DNA from: Vibrio agarilyticus
GTDB lineage: Bacteria > Pseudomonadota > Gammaproteobacteria > Enterobacterales > Vibrionaceae
Direction: 5' to 3'
Length of the DNA stretch: 64,000 nt
Assembly: GCF_012641465.1 (NCBI RefSeq)
Contig: NZ_JABAIK010000001.1
Location: 186,001 to 250,000 of the forward strand
Shown: one piece after another, positions 41,359-50,841 of the stretch
How positions within the stretch are numbered: the first letter of the stretch is position 1
Layout: the number at the start of each line of letters is the position of its first letter
The notes under the pieces: model-generated
Database searches by the model: none
The model's input: only the letters and a program-made list of their open reading frames with translations
Told to the model about the DNA's origin: nothing
Made by a program: the position numbers and the translations under genes

Positions 41359-42650
41359 GCGAGAGTTTCCTGACGAGCAGGCTTCGTCACCGCCGCAAGC
41401 GCTGCATCGTTGATCCCCTGCACGACATCCAGAGCACTGCGCACACCATCTTCATGAAAACCGTTGTACCAATACGCGCCGCAAAACCAAGTCTGTTGTT
41501 GACCTTGAATCAAAGAACGCTCTTGCTGAGCGCCCATTGCGCCAGCATCAAACACAGGGTGATCATAGGTAAATTGGGCAATAATTTTTGCCGGATCAAT
41601 CTTCTCACGGCTATTTAACGACACACAGAAAGTGGTATCACTTTGAATATGCTGCAAGATATTCATATTGTAAGTCAGTGCCGGTAAGCGGTGCTCGTCT
41701 TGCTTATCGCCCTCTAACCAATAATTCCATGCCGCCCAAGCTTGAGAGCGCTTAGGTAATACACTCGTATCGGTGTGCAAAATCACATCGTTTGGTTGAT
41801 ACCGCAGCTGCCCCATCACTCGCGTTTCATCATCGCTGGGGTCATACAAGAGTTTCAGCGCTTGGTCGCTATGACACGCCAAAATAACCGCATCAAATCG
41901 CTCAGTCTGTTTAAGCGCGGTGATAAGCACGCCATCATCAGTACGCTCGATACACTCTACCGGACTGTTTAATCGTATTTTATCGGCAAACCCACGTGTG
42001 AGCGGCGCGATATAGGCGCGTGATCCGCCATTAATCACTGACCACTGTGGCCGATTAGTAATATCAAGCAGCCCATGATTGAGAAAAAAGCGGCTGAAAA
42101 AATGCAACGGAAAGGCGCGCATGTCGGCCAACGTTGAAGACCAAATTGCCGCGCCCATGGGCAAAATATAGTGCTCTGAAAAATAGTCATTGAATTGATT
42201 TTGGCGAAGAAATTCACCCAGAGTGATCTCCTGCTCCAGTTCTTGCTGAGCCGCTGCTTTTGCTAACCGATTAAAGCGCAAAATATCGAAAAGCAAGCGA
42301 TAAAAACGGGGATTTAATAGGTTACGTTTCTGAGCAAACAGCGTTGATAGCGTATGCCCGTTGTACTCCAAACCGCTACTATCATTGCGCACACTAAAGC
42401 TCATTTGCGTTGGGGTGCCAGTCACACCAATCTGCGCCATGAGTTGATTAAAATGAGGATAAGTTCGGTCGTTATAGACAATAAAACCGGTATCAATTTG
42501 ATAGGATTTACCTTGGTGCTCAACATCCCGAGTTGCGGTGTGCCCACCGATATAATCATTGGCTTCATACAGGGTAATATCATGCTGGTGATGCAAATAA
42601 TACCCACAAGTGAGACCGGAAATTCCTGTTCCAATAATCGCAATTTTCAT
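41355..42650 (-). CDS. FAD-dependent oxidoreductase (amine oxidase/desaturase-like)
   Basis: A 431-residue flavoprotein. The dinucleotide-binding motif IIGTGISGLTCGYYL is at residues 4-18, followed by the ribose-binding Glu in ITLYEANDYIGGHT. The middle contains YNDRTYPHFNQL (about 70) and the C-terminus the second FAD segment WFCGAYWYNGFHEDG, matching the NAD(P)/FAD-dependent oxidoreductases paired with DUF1365 and CFA-type enzymes. In Rhodobacter, homologous pairs are linked to fatty-acid desaturation and methylation. I chose the ATG at 42650, at which the Rossmann strand begins; extra in-frame codons up to 42692 are not conserved. Confidence 0.88.
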   Translation of the reverse strand: MKIAIIGTGISGLTCGYYLHHQHDITLYEANDYIGGHTATRDVEHQGKSYQIDTGFIVYNDRTYPHFNQLMAQIGVTGTPTQMSFSVRNDSSGLEYNGHTLSTLFAQKRNLLNPRFYRLLFDILRFNRLAKAAAQQELEQEITLGEFLRQNQFNDYFSEHYILPMGAAIWSSTLADMRAFPLHFFSRFFLNHGLLDITNRPQWSVINGGSRAYIAPLTRGFADKIRLNSPVECIERTDDGVLITALKQTERFDAVILACHSDQALKLLYDPSDDETRVMGQLRYQPNDVILHTDTSVLPKRSQAWAAWNYWLEGDKQDEHRLPALTYNMNILQHIQSDTTFCVSLNSREKIDPAKIIAQFTYDHPVFDAGAMGAQQERSLIQGQQQTWFCGAYWYNGFHEDGVRSALDVVQGINDAALAAVTKPARQETLA

Positions 42651-42707
42651 ACTGCTCTCTCTTGACTGCATGGAGCCAACGTATGACTCCAACTCTTTCT
42701 CTCATCT

Positions 42708-43430
42708 CTAGGATGATAACTTTGCCGCTAGGGCTTTTTGCCAGCGATAAGGCAGCAGGGCGAGCAAACGTAGCAAAGCGGTAAAACGCTTCGGACAATA
42801 AATCGCCAGTTTACGCTGCTCAATGCCTTGTCTTATGGCGGCTGATGCTTGCTCGACACTAATCATCATTGGCATCGAAAAATCGTTTTTCTGAGTTAGC
42901 GGCGTGTCTACAAAACCGGGATAAACAGTCGAAACCGTGATGCCTTTAGGCGCTAAATCAACCGCTAATGTTCGTGCCAGATAACTCACGGCGGCTTTAG
43001 ATGCGCCATAAGCCTCTGCGCGAGGTAACGCCATCTCGGACGCAATCGAGCCCACTAGCACCAATTGTTGACCGGGTAAAAAATGGCGCTGTATTGCTTC
43101 AAGGCAATAGACAAGGCCAATCACATTGACTTTCATGACTCGCTCAAATAACGCCGCATCCATCACGCCATCATCGATATATTCGCAATTTCCCGCATTG
43201 AGTAACCAAACGTCAGGTACCCAAGGTAATGATTCCAACGCTTGGTGAACTTGTGTTAGTTCTGTCACATCAAATGCGCGAGTGTCTATGTGTTCGTGAC
43301 TTGCACTCAATTCCTTTAAGGCGGTTTGATTACGCCCACAGGCGATAACCCGCCAACCAGAATTAGCATAATCTAAAGCAAGTTGATGACCGATTCCGGA
43401 TGTCGCTCCGGTGATCAAGATACCCTTCAT
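42708..43430 (-). CDS. Short-chain dehydrogenase/reductase
   Basis: A classical SDR of 240 residues using NAD(P)H. The cofactor motif is TGATSGIG (residues 7-14), then NAGNCEY (the NAG motif, about 81), catalytic Ser in VGSIAS (about 128), and YGASKAAVSY (the YxxxK pair, about 141-145), followed by PGFVDTPLT. The substrate is unknown; context suggests a lipid or an oxidised product. It overlaps the preceding SnoaL-like gene by 4 bases (ATGA). Confidence 0.9.
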   Translation of the reverse strand: MKGILITGATSGIGHQLALDYANSGWRVIACGRNQTALKELSASHEHIDTRAFDVTELTQVHQALESLPWVPDVWLLNAGNCEYIDDGVMDAALFERVMKVNVIGLVYCLEAIQRHFLPGQQLVLVGSIASEMALPRAEAYGASKAAVSYLARTLAVDLAPKGITVSTVYPGFVDTPLTQKNDFSMPMMISVEQASAAIRQGIEQRKLAIYCPKRFTALLRLLALLPYRWQKALAAKLSS

Positions 43431-43846
43431 TGGCCAAGCCTTCGTTTAATCGCACTCACTACAACGCCAAGTACCGGAAGATGCTCGTAGAGCATCTCAC
43501 CCAAATCAAAATAATCTCGGTGATAACACACCAAACCATCGGCAAAACGGAGATGGGACACCCCTTGGACGACGACGGCCTCGCCACGTTTGAGCTTGGG
43601 GTGTTCAAGTGTCATCGACCAAATTAAGAAGCCCGAATCATCGACTTGTTGCTGCTCTCGAATGTCAAAATCACACCGAATTACATTTTGATAGAGGGTA
43701 GAAAAATAATCAGAGAGCGCAGACCATCCTTCAAGGCGATGCGCGGCATCTTCAAATATTACGTCTGGGTGATACACAGACTCTAATAGATGCAAATTGC
43801 TCTTGTTGAGTTGGCTATAAATTGTTGCAACACCTGCCACATCCAT
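43427..43846 (-). CDS. SnoaL/NTF2-like domain protein
   Basis: A 139-residue cone-shaped NTF2-fold protein. Typical segments are VATIYSQLNKSNLHLLESVYHPDVIFEDAAHRLEG, given here in outline only, and FADGLVCYHRDYFDLGEML near residue 105. The family includes polyketide cyclases and many uncharacterised ligand-binding proteins. The ATG at 43846 has a strong AAGGAGG six bases upstream; a TTG two codons earlier overlaps that site and is unlikely. It is the first gene of the eight-gene operon, so the operon promoter should lie in 43847-44170. Confidence 0.85.
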   Translation of the reverse strand: MDVAGVATIYSQLNKSNLHLLESVYHPDVIFEDAAHRLEGWSALSDYFSTLYQNVIRCDFDIREQQQVDDSGFLIWSMTLEHPKLKRGEAVVVQGVSHLRFADGLVCYHRDYFDLGEMLYEHLPVLGVVVSAIKRRLGQ

Positions 43847-44170
43847 ATGCAACCTCCTTCATTAATAAGCGTTTATCTTGTTGTTGCAAAAGGCAAGCAG
43901 ACGAAAAGAAAATTCTGATCATTCGCACGAAATCATTCACCGCCACCATAGTATTTATTTGAAAGAAATGACCTTCCTTGGCCTTCGAATATCGCTTTAT
44001 CCTGAAAGCGCCTAAATTATCAAAAGGCAAAAATCATTAGACTCGATACGCTGGTCACCAAACAGAAAAATTAAATCACCGACTGTCGCGCCACTTTGAA
44101 TCAAACCCAACCATTGCCCACAATGAACAGACTTCAATAACATTTACGAACAAATCGTAAAAAGGATCAA
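43847..44170. other. Intergenic region upstream of the eight-gene operon
   Basis: Together with the htpX terminator this gap is about 400 bases. Beyond a strong ribosome site for the SnoaL-like gene I see no ERIC copy and no clear sigma-70 promoter. No rpoE-chrR or photolyase gene is present, although these often precede this gene set elsewhere. Confidence 0.4.
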
Positions 44171-44199
44171 AAAAGGCCTGACATTATTGTCAGGCCTTT
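44168..44199 (-). terminator. Terminator of htpX
   Basis: AAAGGCCTGACA (44172-44183) and TGTCAGGCCTTT (44188-44199) form a perfect 12-bp stem with a 4-base loop; on the minus strand it is followed by a T-run. About 50 bases past the htpX stop. Confidence 0.9.
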
Positions 44200-44245
44200 C
44201 AATACACTATGCTCAAACACTCGGCTCATTAAGAGCATATTCAAA

Positions 44246-45109
44246 TCATCGATGACGTAATGCGTCAATTCGCTTATCAAGTGGTGGATGGCTCATCAGC
44301 AGCTCTGTCAGAGTTTGCTTACCATTAATACCAAATGCCATCAGAGATCCATCCAACTTAGGTTCTTGGCTCATTTTCAGGCGTTCGAGAGCTGCAATCA
44401 TCTTTTGCTTACCGACCAAGTCCGCAGCACCCGCATCGGCATAATATTCACGATGACGGCTGTACCACATCGTAATGAAGCTTGCTAGGAAACCAAACAG
44501 TAACTCAAGCACCATAGAGACAGCAAAATAGACCATCATATTGCTGCCCTCGCCTTCTTCATCATCGTTTGATGCGACAATATTTGCGATAAAACGAGAT
44601 AGGAAAATCACGAAAGTATTAACCACACCTTGCATTAAGGTCATGGTGACCATATCACCATTGGCAATGTGGCTCACTTCATGCGCCAAAACTGCCTCGG
44701 CTTCATCTCGTGTCATATTGTGTAATAAACCCGTCGAAACCGCGACTAAAGAGTCGTCACGTTTTGCTCCGGTGGCAAATGCGTTAATGTCCATCGCATC
44801 GTAAATTGCCACCGTTGGCATGCCAATACCCGCTTGTTTCGCTTGACGAGCGACCGTTTCCAACAACCAATGTTCGGTTTCATTACGCGGACTTTCAATC
44901 ACCACGCCGCCGACAGAGCGAAGCGCAATGCTTTTTGACATCATTAAAGAAATGAACGCGCCACCAAAACCAAACACAGCGGCCATGACAAGCAGTCCAG
45001 ACAAACTGCCTGGCTGCATGCCTGTGACTGCATAGACAATATTCAAAACAACACTTAGCACCAGAACAACCGCTAAGTTGGTCGCTAGGAATAAAAACAT
45101 TCGCTTCAT
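44246..45109 (-). CDS. htpX: Membrane zinc metalloprotease HtpX
   Basis: An inner-membrane M48 protease taking part in membrane protein quality control with FtsH. It has 287 residues. Two N-terminal TM segments ([19 protein letters not shown] and [19 protein letters not shown]) are followed by the cytosolic catalytic domain. The zinc-binding HExxH is in [19 protein letters not shown] (about 135-153), and the third ligand Glu is in [13 protein letters not shown] (about 220). The segment [20 protein letters not shown] is typical of HtpX. In E. coli it is induced by CpxR. Confidence 0.97.
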   Translation of the reverse strand: MKRMFLFLATNLAVVLVLSVVLNIVYAVTGMQPGSLSGLLVMAAVFGFGGAFISLMMSKSIALRSVGGVVIESPRNETEHWLLETVARQAKQAGIGMPTVAIYDAMDINAFATGAKRDDSLVAVSTGLLHNMTRDEAEAVLAHEVSHIANGDMVTMTLMQGVVNTFVIFLSRFIANIVASNDDEEGEGSNMMVYFAVSMVLELLFGFLASFITMWYSRHREYYADAGAADLVGKQKMIAALERLKMSQEPKLDGSLMAFGINGKQTLTELLMSHPPLDKRIDALRHR

Positions 45110-45267
45110 TTACACTTTCTCCGCAGGAAGCACATGATGATACATGATGATGAGAGACAGATACCCACATCCGGTAAGATTACTGCATATGTTGCTCGTT
45201 TTCCCTGAAAAGTGTAAGTAAAAAATTGCAACATTTAATGACCAGATCATGACGTCGATTCGGCGTC

Positions 45268-45308
45268 TATACCCAAGTACCCTCAAGATGCGAGGTCAAT
45301 TGGGTATA
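45268..45308. repeat. Minimal MITE remnant (two ends only)
   Basis: TATACCCAAGTACCCTCAAG, then ATGCGAGGTCAATTGGGTATA: the left end of the 268-bp repeat family joined directly to the last bases of its right end, the interior being deleted. Lies in the htpX leader region. Confidence 0.65.
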
Positions 45309-45420
45309 GACTTTGGTCTTATTGCGACGTAGTAGAAAAGTGCTAAATTCATTGTATCAGCGTTGAACATAGCCATTAAGCCGTGTTCAATCTGCGTCGC
45401 AAATGAGAAAGGAACTCACC

Positions 45421-45588
45421 ATGGTCGAATCAAACAACTACCAAATGGCGATTGATTTACTTTGTTGTCACCTCGGTATTTCAGAAGACGAGGCGAAACA
45501 ACAATTGGGTATCGCAACGGAACAGCAGATCAACAAAGAGATCAGTGATACCCAAAGTGCTTTGATGGGGCTTATCAGCGAAAAGTAG
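45421..45588 (+). CDS. Conserved hypothetical small protein
   Basis: A 55-residue soluble, acidic protein: NNYQMAIDLLCCHLGISEDE then AKQQLGIATEQQINKEISD, two likely helices with a Cys-Cys pair. The ATG at 45421 has AAAGGA upstream; an ATG six codons earlier (45403) lacks one. A clear terminator follows, which supports a real gene. As I recall, a protein of this size sits between htpX and bioD in V. cholerae as well. Function unknown. Confidence 0.65.
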   Translation: MVESNNYQMAIDLLCCHLGISEDEAKQQLGIATEQQINKEISDTQSALMGLISEK

Positions 45589-45609
45589 TGATTTCAAGAT
45601 GCGCTAACC

Positions 45610-45640
45610 AAAAGGACTGCCGTTGGCAGTCCTTTTTTGT
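45610..45640 (+). terminator. Terminator after the 55-residue gene
   Basis: AAAAGGACTGCC (45610-45621) pairs with GGCAGTCCTTTT (45625-45636) around a 3-base loop and is followed by more T. The A-run on the other side could also serve convergent bioD. Confidence 0.88.
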
Positions 45641-45670
45641 ATATATGCTCAAATAGAACGGGTATAGCCT

Positions 45671-46345
45671 TTAAAGTAAAGGCGTCACATCAATGTATTT
45701 ACCTAAATCGATGCGTTTCGCGCTCGGAATATACGGAATTTCACCCAATTTTGGCGCGCTAAATTTATGCTCAAGCAACGCGATGATTTCGGCGTAATTT
45801 TCAGTGCCTGGATTGACACGGTTAGCCACCCAGCCAACCAACTCCAGCCCATCTGCGGCAATGGCTTCAGCGGTCAGCATCGCATGGCTCAAACAGCCTA
45901 GCTTTATCCCAACCACCAGTACAACGGGCAATTTTTCACGTTTTACCCAATTTGATAGACACTCATCGTCCGTGATAGGCACTCGCCAACCGCCTGCGCC
46001 TTCAATCAGTACCGTATCAGACTGTGCTTTCAAACGCTCAAGTGTCTCACTTAAGCGGTCAAAATCCACAGTGACATTCTCTTGTTTCGCCGCAATGTGT
46101 GGAGATGCAGGCAATGCAAGCGCATAAGGGTTAACATCCTCATAAGGAACAGCAACCGTCGCCGCTTTCTGCAAATGCAACGCATCAGAGTTGCGCATGC
46201 CATCTGCGGTTAATTCGCACCCTGCCGCAACAGGTTTATAGCCGATCGTCGCGAGTTCCCTTGCTGCCAACGCTTGCAAAATGGCTTTTGACGACACCGT
46301 CTTACCTACATCGGTATCGGTACCTGCGATAAAAAATGCTTTCAT
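45671..46345 (-). CDS. bioD: Dethiobiotin synthetase
   Basis: ATP-dependent carboxylation of diaminopelargonic acid to dethiobiotin, the penultimate biotin step. About 224 residues. P-loop GTDTDVGKT at residues 7-15, [12 protein letters not shown] (about 35) with the active-site Lys, and [10 protein letters not shown] (about 113). The ATG at 46345 (or 46348, which forms ATGA with the bioC stop) begins at the conserved [15 protein letters not shown]. It is the last gene of the bioBFCD operon. Confidence 0.97.
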   Translation of the reverse strand: MKAFFIAGTDTDVGKTVSSKAILQALAARELATIGYKPVAAGCELTADGMRNSDALHLQKAATVAVPYEDVNPYALALPASPHIAAKQENVTVDFDRLSETLERLKAQSDTVLIEGAGGWRVPITDDECLSNWVKREKLPVVLVVGIKLGCLSHAMLTAEAIAADGLELVGWVANRVNPGTENYAEIIALLEHKFSAPKLGEIPYIPSAKRIDLGKYIDVTPLL

Positions 46346-47163
46346 CATAGCTTCAATTTTCCTAAGCAAACTTGATAGGTTGCGGGAAGCAAACCATCGC
46401 GATTTCGATAGGTTTGATACGCTAATTCAACCTGATTCAATGTTTTTCGACTCGTCAAACCTTGAGCACGACCCATAACATGCGTCGCACCAATGCCTTT
46501 AAGATCGCGCATTAAAGCCAGCGCTGATTCGTACCAAACTGTGATAGCCGTCAAGTTTAGGTGATGCTGTGATGCTGAAATTTGCGCCAACGCAAGGTTT
46601 ACTTGTTTAAGCGCGATGAACTGATTGACGTGTTGATGTACGTCAACTTTGTGCCACGCCGCTTGCAGCTCATGCAGTGAACCTGCTAGCAAGGTCGAAA
46701 ATAGCGCTACCCCACCTGCGCGGGTCACTCGCGATATCTCCGCGAGTGGAGATGAAAGATCATCACACCACTGAAGCGCAAGACTGGAAAACACCGCATC
46801 AAAACTGTTATCCGCAAAAGGCAAATGCTCGGCATCCGCCAAGCAAAACTCAGCTGTACCAACGCCACATCGCAAACGAGCTTGCTCAAGCATGGCTGTT
46901 GAAAGATCCGCGCAAACCACTTGCGCGCCACGCAGAGCAAGCTGCTCTGAAAAGTAGCCAGTCCCACAGCCTAAATCTAATATACGCCAACCACTCAGAT
47001 CGTGCGGCAGTTCATCAAGTAGCAGGTGCCCAACTTGGCGTTGAAATGCCGCATGCTGATCATAATGCTTCGCGGCGCGCCCAAACGCCTGCGCAATAGC
47101 CGCTTTTGTGTCGTTGAATCTGGGTGATTCTAATGGCAGTGCGGTGTTATTCAAACGCTCCAT
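46345..47163 (-). CDS. bioC: Malonyl-ACP O-methyltransferase BioC
   Basis: Methylates malonyl-ACP so that the fatty acid synthase can build the pimeloyl chain of biotin. It has 272 residues. The SAM-binding motif [16 protein letters not shown] is at about 57-72, acidic motif [15 protein letters not shown] near 80, and [15 protein letters not shown] near 125. The ATG at 47163 overlaps the bioF stop (TAATG), with AGGAG upstream; in-frame sequence further upstream lies within bioF and is not part of the gene. bioH is not present here and must be elsewhere. Confidence 0.96.
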   Translation of the reverse strand: MERLNNTALPLESPRFNDTKAAIAQAFGRAAKHYDQHAAFQRQVGHLLLDELPHDLSGWRILDLGCGTGYFSEQLALRGAQVVCADLSTAMLEQARLRCGVGTAEFCLADAEHLPFADNSFDAVFSSLALQWCDDLSSPLAEISRVTRAGGVALFSTLLAGSLHELQAAWHKVDVHQHVNQFIALKQVNLALAQISASQHHLNLTAITVWYESALALMRDLKGIGATHVMGRAQGLTSRKTLNQVELAYQTYRNRDGLLPATYQVCLGKLKL

Positions 47164-48323
47164 TATAGCTCTCCTAACACACGCTTTAGCGTATGAGTGA
47201 GCAATTTTATCTGCTCGAATCGATGGCCTGCAGTGAGCGTCACTCGCAGCCTTGCACGGCCTGACGCCACCGTTGGCGGACGAATCGCAGTAAGCCAAAT
47301 ACCCTGTTCACAACACGCCGCTGCCGCGTTCACCGCCGCTTGTGCATCACCAATTATCACCGGCTTTATTGGTGACGCAGTATTCACGACTGCGGGAGTG
47401 TCACCAAGGGCATCATGAAAATAATCACTCCATTCGCGCCATTTATCGCGCCGCCATTGCTGAGTTTGCACCATGGAAATTGCGTGGTTCAACGCAAATG
47501 CTTGCGCCGGAGGCAACGCTGTTGAGTAAACATGATGACGCGCAAATTGGGTTAAATAGTCCCCAGTCGCTTCATCGCACAAAATCGCTGCGCCCGACAT
47601 GCCAAGCGCCTTACCAAAGGTTACAACCAAAAGATTTGGTTTTATCCCCGCGAGCGCGCACGAGCCTGCGCCATATTCGCCAACCACACCAATACCATGC
47701 GCATCATCCACCGCCAGCCAGGCGCGCTTATCGGTGAGTTGAGCAAGTCGCGCCAATGGCGCGCTGTCGCCATCCATACTAAACACACCTTCGGTCACCA
47801 CTAACGTGGCAGCATCACTAGATGATAGCTCACTCAGCCAGTTGTCAAGCTGAGCGGTATCATTGTGACGAAAACGTCGCATCAAAGCTGGCGATAGCAT
47901 ACCCGCCTCCATCAGTGAGGCATGATTAAGCTTGTCTTGCAGCAGCACATCTCCCTTATCAAGCAAGGTAAAAAGCAGCGCTTGATTGGCGCTAAAACCG
48001 GAGCCAAATAGAACGGCACGTGGGTAGCCCAGCCACTCACACAATGACGCTTCTAAATTACGGTGCGCATCGCTAAAGCCGGTCACCATTGGGGAGGCGC
48101 CACTGCCACTGCCATAGATACTCAGCCCTTGCTGCCACGCATGCACCAGCGATTGATCGCTGGCCAAGCCCAAATAGTCATTACATGAAAAATTAACATA
48201 ACGACGATCATCACAGGCAAGCTCCGCCTGATTACCAGAAAATACCGGCTGAAGGGTGCGATATAACCCTTGCTGTTTGCGAAGCTCAAGCGCTTGAGCA
48301 ATTTTGGCGTTAAAGGCTGGCAT
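47163..48323 (-). CDS. bioF: 8-amino-7-oxononanoate synthase
   Basis: PLP enzyme joining pimeloyl-ACP and alanine to form KAPA. It has 386 residues. Substrate region [10 protein letters not shown] (about 45), GSGFSANQA (about 107), the PLP-stacking His in NHASLMEAG (about 133), [13 protein letters not shown] (about 205) and the Schiff-base Lys in [14 protein letters not shown] (about 232-245). It overlaps bioB by 14 bases and bioC by a TAATG. Confidence 0.97.
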   Translation of the reverse strand: MPAFNAKIAQALELRKQQGLYRTLQPVFSGNQAELACDDRRYVNFSCNDYLGLASDQSLVHAWQQGLSIYGSGSGASPMVTGFSDAHRNLEASLCEWLGYPRAVLFGSGFSANQALLFTLLDKGDVLLQDKLNHASLMEAGMLSPALMRRFRHNDTAQLDNWLSELSSSDAATLVVTEGVFSMDGDSAPLARLAQLTDKRAWLAVDDAHGIGVVGEYGAGSCALAGIKPNLLVVTFGKALGMSGAAILCDEATGDYLTQFARHHVYSTALPPAQAFALNHAISMVQTQQWRRDKWREWSDYFHDALGDTPAVVNTASPIKPVIIGDAQAAVNAAAACCEQGIWLTAIRPPTVASGRARLRVTLTAGHRFEQIKLLTHTLKRVLGEL

Positions 48324-49362
48324 CGTAAAAGAGATCGTCCTTGGTTGGGCGGCTTGCCATACGCTCCGTCACCTGCTCAAGCAGCGCTTCTTCTGTTGCT
48401 GCGTCCGGTTTTTGGCTGATGTGCTCGCGATTAATGCCCAGCTTGTTAAACAAAAGCTGATCTTTATCTTCCGCAGGGTTGGGGGTGGTCAGCAGCTTGC
48501 AACCATAGAAAATCGAGTTGGCGCCTGCCATAAAGCAGAGCGCCTGCATTTGCTCGTTCATATTTTCGCGGCCCGCAGAGAGACGCACAGCCGAGGCGGG
48601 CATCATGATCCGCGCAATCGCAATCAAACGGACAAAATCAAACGGGTCAACGTCTTCGGCACTCTCCAATGGCGTGCCCTTCACTTTAACCAGCATGTTA
48701 ATCGGCACGCTCTCAGGCTGCGTTGGCAGGTTTGCTAGCTCAACCAATAAACCGGCTCTGTCGTTGTCACTTTCACCCATGCCAATAATGCCGCCGGAGC
48801 ACACTTTCATTCCCGCATCACGCACATGAGAAAGGGTGTCAAGGCGGTCTTGGTAAGTTCGAGTCGTAATGATGTTGCCGTAGAATTCCGGCGAGGTATC
48901 AAGGTTGTGGTTGTAATAATCGAGCCCCGCTGTCGCTAAGGTTTTTGCCTGCTCAGACGAAAGCATGCCAAGCGTCATGCAGGTCTCAAGTCCCATCGAT
49001 TTAACGCCTTGAATAATCTGCGTTAAATGAGGCATGTCACGCTCTTTGGGGTTTTTCCATGCCGCGCCCATGCAAAATCGAGTCGAGCCTGCCGCTCTGG
49101 CTTTTTCTGCCGCCTCAAGAACTCGCTCAACCTCCATTAAACGCTCTTTGTCGACATCCGTTTGGTAGCGCGCGCTTTGAGGGCAGTATTTGCAATCCTC
49201 AGGGCAAGCACCAGTCTTAATCGACAACAAGGTACTGACTTGCACATGATTGGTTAACTGGTAGGCACGGTGCACCTGCTGCGCTTCAAAAAGCAAATCC
49301 ATGAAGGGCTTATCCATAAGGGTTTGGACTTCTTCACGCGTCCAATTGTGTCTTACTTCCAC
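48310..49362 (-). CDS. bioB: Biotin synthase
   Basis: Radical SAM enzyme inserting sulfur into dethiobiotin. It has 350 residues. The [4Fe-4S] cluster motif is [12 protein letters not shown] (about residues 53-64) and the [2Fe-2S] cluster is held by Cys residues in [10 protein letters not shown] (about 97), ETCMTLG (about 128) and [10 protein letters not shown] (about 188) with the Arg in [10 protein letters not shown] (about 260). I chose the GTG at 49362, preceded by AAGGAATC, giving the usual N-terminus MEVRHNWT; upstream in-frame codons to 49422 lie in the leader. It is the first gene of bioBFCD. Confidence 0.97.
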   Translation of the reverse strand: MEVRHNWTREEVQTLMDKPFMDLLFEAQQVHRAYQLTNHVQVSTLLSIKTGACPEDCKYCPQSARYQTDVDKERLMEVERVLEAAEKARAAGSTRFCMGAAWKNPKERDMPHLTQIIQGVKSMGLETCMTLGMLSSEQAKTLATAGLDYYNHNLDTSPEFYGNIITTRTYQDRLDTLSHVRDAGMKVCSGGIIGMGESDNDRAGLLVELANLPTQPESVPINMLVKVKGTPLESAEDVDPFDFVRLIAIARIMMPASAVRLSAGRENMNEQMQALCFMAGANSIFYGCKLLTTPNPAEDKDQLLFNKLGINREHISQKPDAATEEALLEQVTERMASRPTKDDLFYDASL

Positions 49363-49443
49363 GTTGATTCCTTTTTTATCACCCCGCTCACAACAACAAG
49401 AGGCCAAAAATTTAAACAGCAAGCGGGTTTAAAATGATGTTGG

Positions 49444-49478
49444 TTGACAGTCTAACCCTCCGCGATAAACTGTCAACA
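49444..49478. promoter_or_regulatory. Palindromic divergent promoter/operator of bioA and bioBFCD
   Basis: GTTGACAGT (49444-49452) and ACTGTCAAC (49470-49478) are perfect inverted repeats with a 17-base spacer; one mismatch allows extension inward by two bases (CTA/TAA). Each arm contains TTGACA, and each is followed at 16 bases by a TARACT box on its own strand (TAAACT rightward, TAGACT leftward), so two face-to-face promoters share one palindrome. The geometry resembles the E. coli bio operator bound by BirA, but the arm sequence differs from the E. coli consensus. BirA as the ligand is an inference. Confidence 0.65.
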
Positions 49479-49540
49479 TATCAATAATATTAAAAGTTTA
49501 CGTTAGATTAATTTTTAATCATCACAAAATGGCACTTTGA

Positions 49541-50833
49541 ATGGATTTAGACTTTGACCGTCAGCATATCTGGCATCCCTACACCTCAACGTTAACACCT
49601 CTGACCTGTTACCCGGTCGAATCGGCTCATGGTGTACGCCTAACACTTGAAGATGGTACGCAACTTATCGATGGCATGTCGTCATGGTGGTCAACGATTC
49701 ATGGTTACAATCACCCAGTGTTAAACCGCGCCGCCCACGACCAGGTGGAAAAAATGGCGCACGTGATGTTTGGTGGGCTCACTCATGAGCCTGCAATTGC
49801 GTTGTGCCAGCAACTACTGGCACTGGCCCCAAACAATTTGCACCAAGTGTTCCTTGCCGATTCAGGTTCGGTTGCGGTTGAAGTGGCGCTTAAAATGGCG
49901 CTGCAATATTGGCATGCGCGTCATGAGCGCCGAGCTAAATTTCTCACCCTGCGCCACGGTTATCATGGCGACACCTTTGCAGCAATGTCGGTGACCGATC
50001 CTGATAACTCAATGCATTCACTTTATAAGGGGTTCTTACCTGAGCATATCTTTGCCGACTCGCCTCAAAGTGGCTTTTGGGATGAATGGCAACCGAGCGA
50101 TCTGAACGATTTTCGAGCTAAACTTATGGCTCACCAAAGCGATATTGCGGCGGTCATTTTAGAGCCTATCGTGCAAGGTGCCGGCGGCATGCGCATCTAT
50201 CATCCGCAATTTTTAAAACAGGTGCGTCAGCTTTGCGATGATTATGGTGTGCTGCTGATTTTGGATGAAATTGCCACAGGCTTTGGTCGCACAGGTAAGC
50301 TCTTTGCGTGCGAACACGCTGATGTTAAGCCAGACATTCTTTGCGTTGGTAAAGCGCTCACTGGGGGCTATATGACCCTTTCGGCGACACTCACGACCAA
50401 GCATGTTGCCGATACTGTCTGCGGTGGCGATGCGGGCTGCTTTATGCACGGCCCTACCTTTATGGCTAACCCACTGGCCTGCGCAGTTGCAACTGCCAGT
50501 TTAAGTTTGATTGCCCAAGGTGATTGGCAACATCAAGTAAAGCAAATTGAAGAGGTATTTTGTGAACTTCTGCCGCCACTTTTGCACCATCGGCGCGTCA
50601 AAGAGGTTCGTTGGCTTGGGGCCATTGGTGTGGTGGAAACCACTGAGCCGGTTAACATGGAAGTGATTCAACAGCACTTTGTTGAATCAGGGGTATGGAT
50701 TCGTCCCTTTGGCCGATTGATTTACATGATGCCGCCTTACATCAGTGAACCAAGTGATATTAAGCAGTTAATTGATGCGGTGGCGTCTGCGTTACCGCGA
50801 GATGATTGTTTTAAACTGGACGCTGGGGATTAG
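49541..50833 (+). CDS. bioA: Adenosylmethionine-8-amino-7-oxononanoate aminotransferase
   Basis: PLP aminotransferase converting KAPA to diaminopelargonic acid with SAM as amino donor. It has 430 residues. Typical are HIWHPYTST (about 6-14), GMSSWWSTIHGYNHP (about 46-60), the PLP-phosphate site DSGSVAVEVALKMA, RHGYHGDTFAAMS (about 140), LILDEIATGFGRTG (about 240) and the Schiff-base Lys in CVGKALTGGYM (about 270). It is divergent from bioB over 178 bases. No terminator was seen; the left inverted-repeat arm of the reverse transcriptase cassette starts about 10 bases after its stop. Confidence 0.97.
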   Translation: MDLDFDRQHIWHPYTSTLTPLTCYPVESAHGVRLTLEDGTQLIDGMSSWWSTIHGYNHPVLNRAAHDQVEKMAHVMFGGLTHEPAIALCQQLLALAPNNLHQVFLADSGSVAVEVALKMALQYWHARHERRAKFLTLRHGYHGDTFAAMSVTDPDNSMHSLYKGFLPEHIFADSPQSGFWDEWQPSDLNDFRAKLMAHQSDIAAVILEPIVQGAGGMRIYHPQFLKQVRQLCDDYGVLLILDEIATGFGRTGKLFACEHADVKPDILCVGKALTGGYMTLSATLTTKHVADTVCGGDAGCFMHGPTFMANPLACAVATASLSLIAQGDWQHQVKQIEEVFCELLPPLLHHRRVKEVRWLGAIGVVETTEPVNMEVIQQHFVESGVWIRPFGRLIYMMPPYISEPSDIKQLIDAVASALPRDDCFKLDAGD

Positions 50834-50841
50834 TGCATAGA

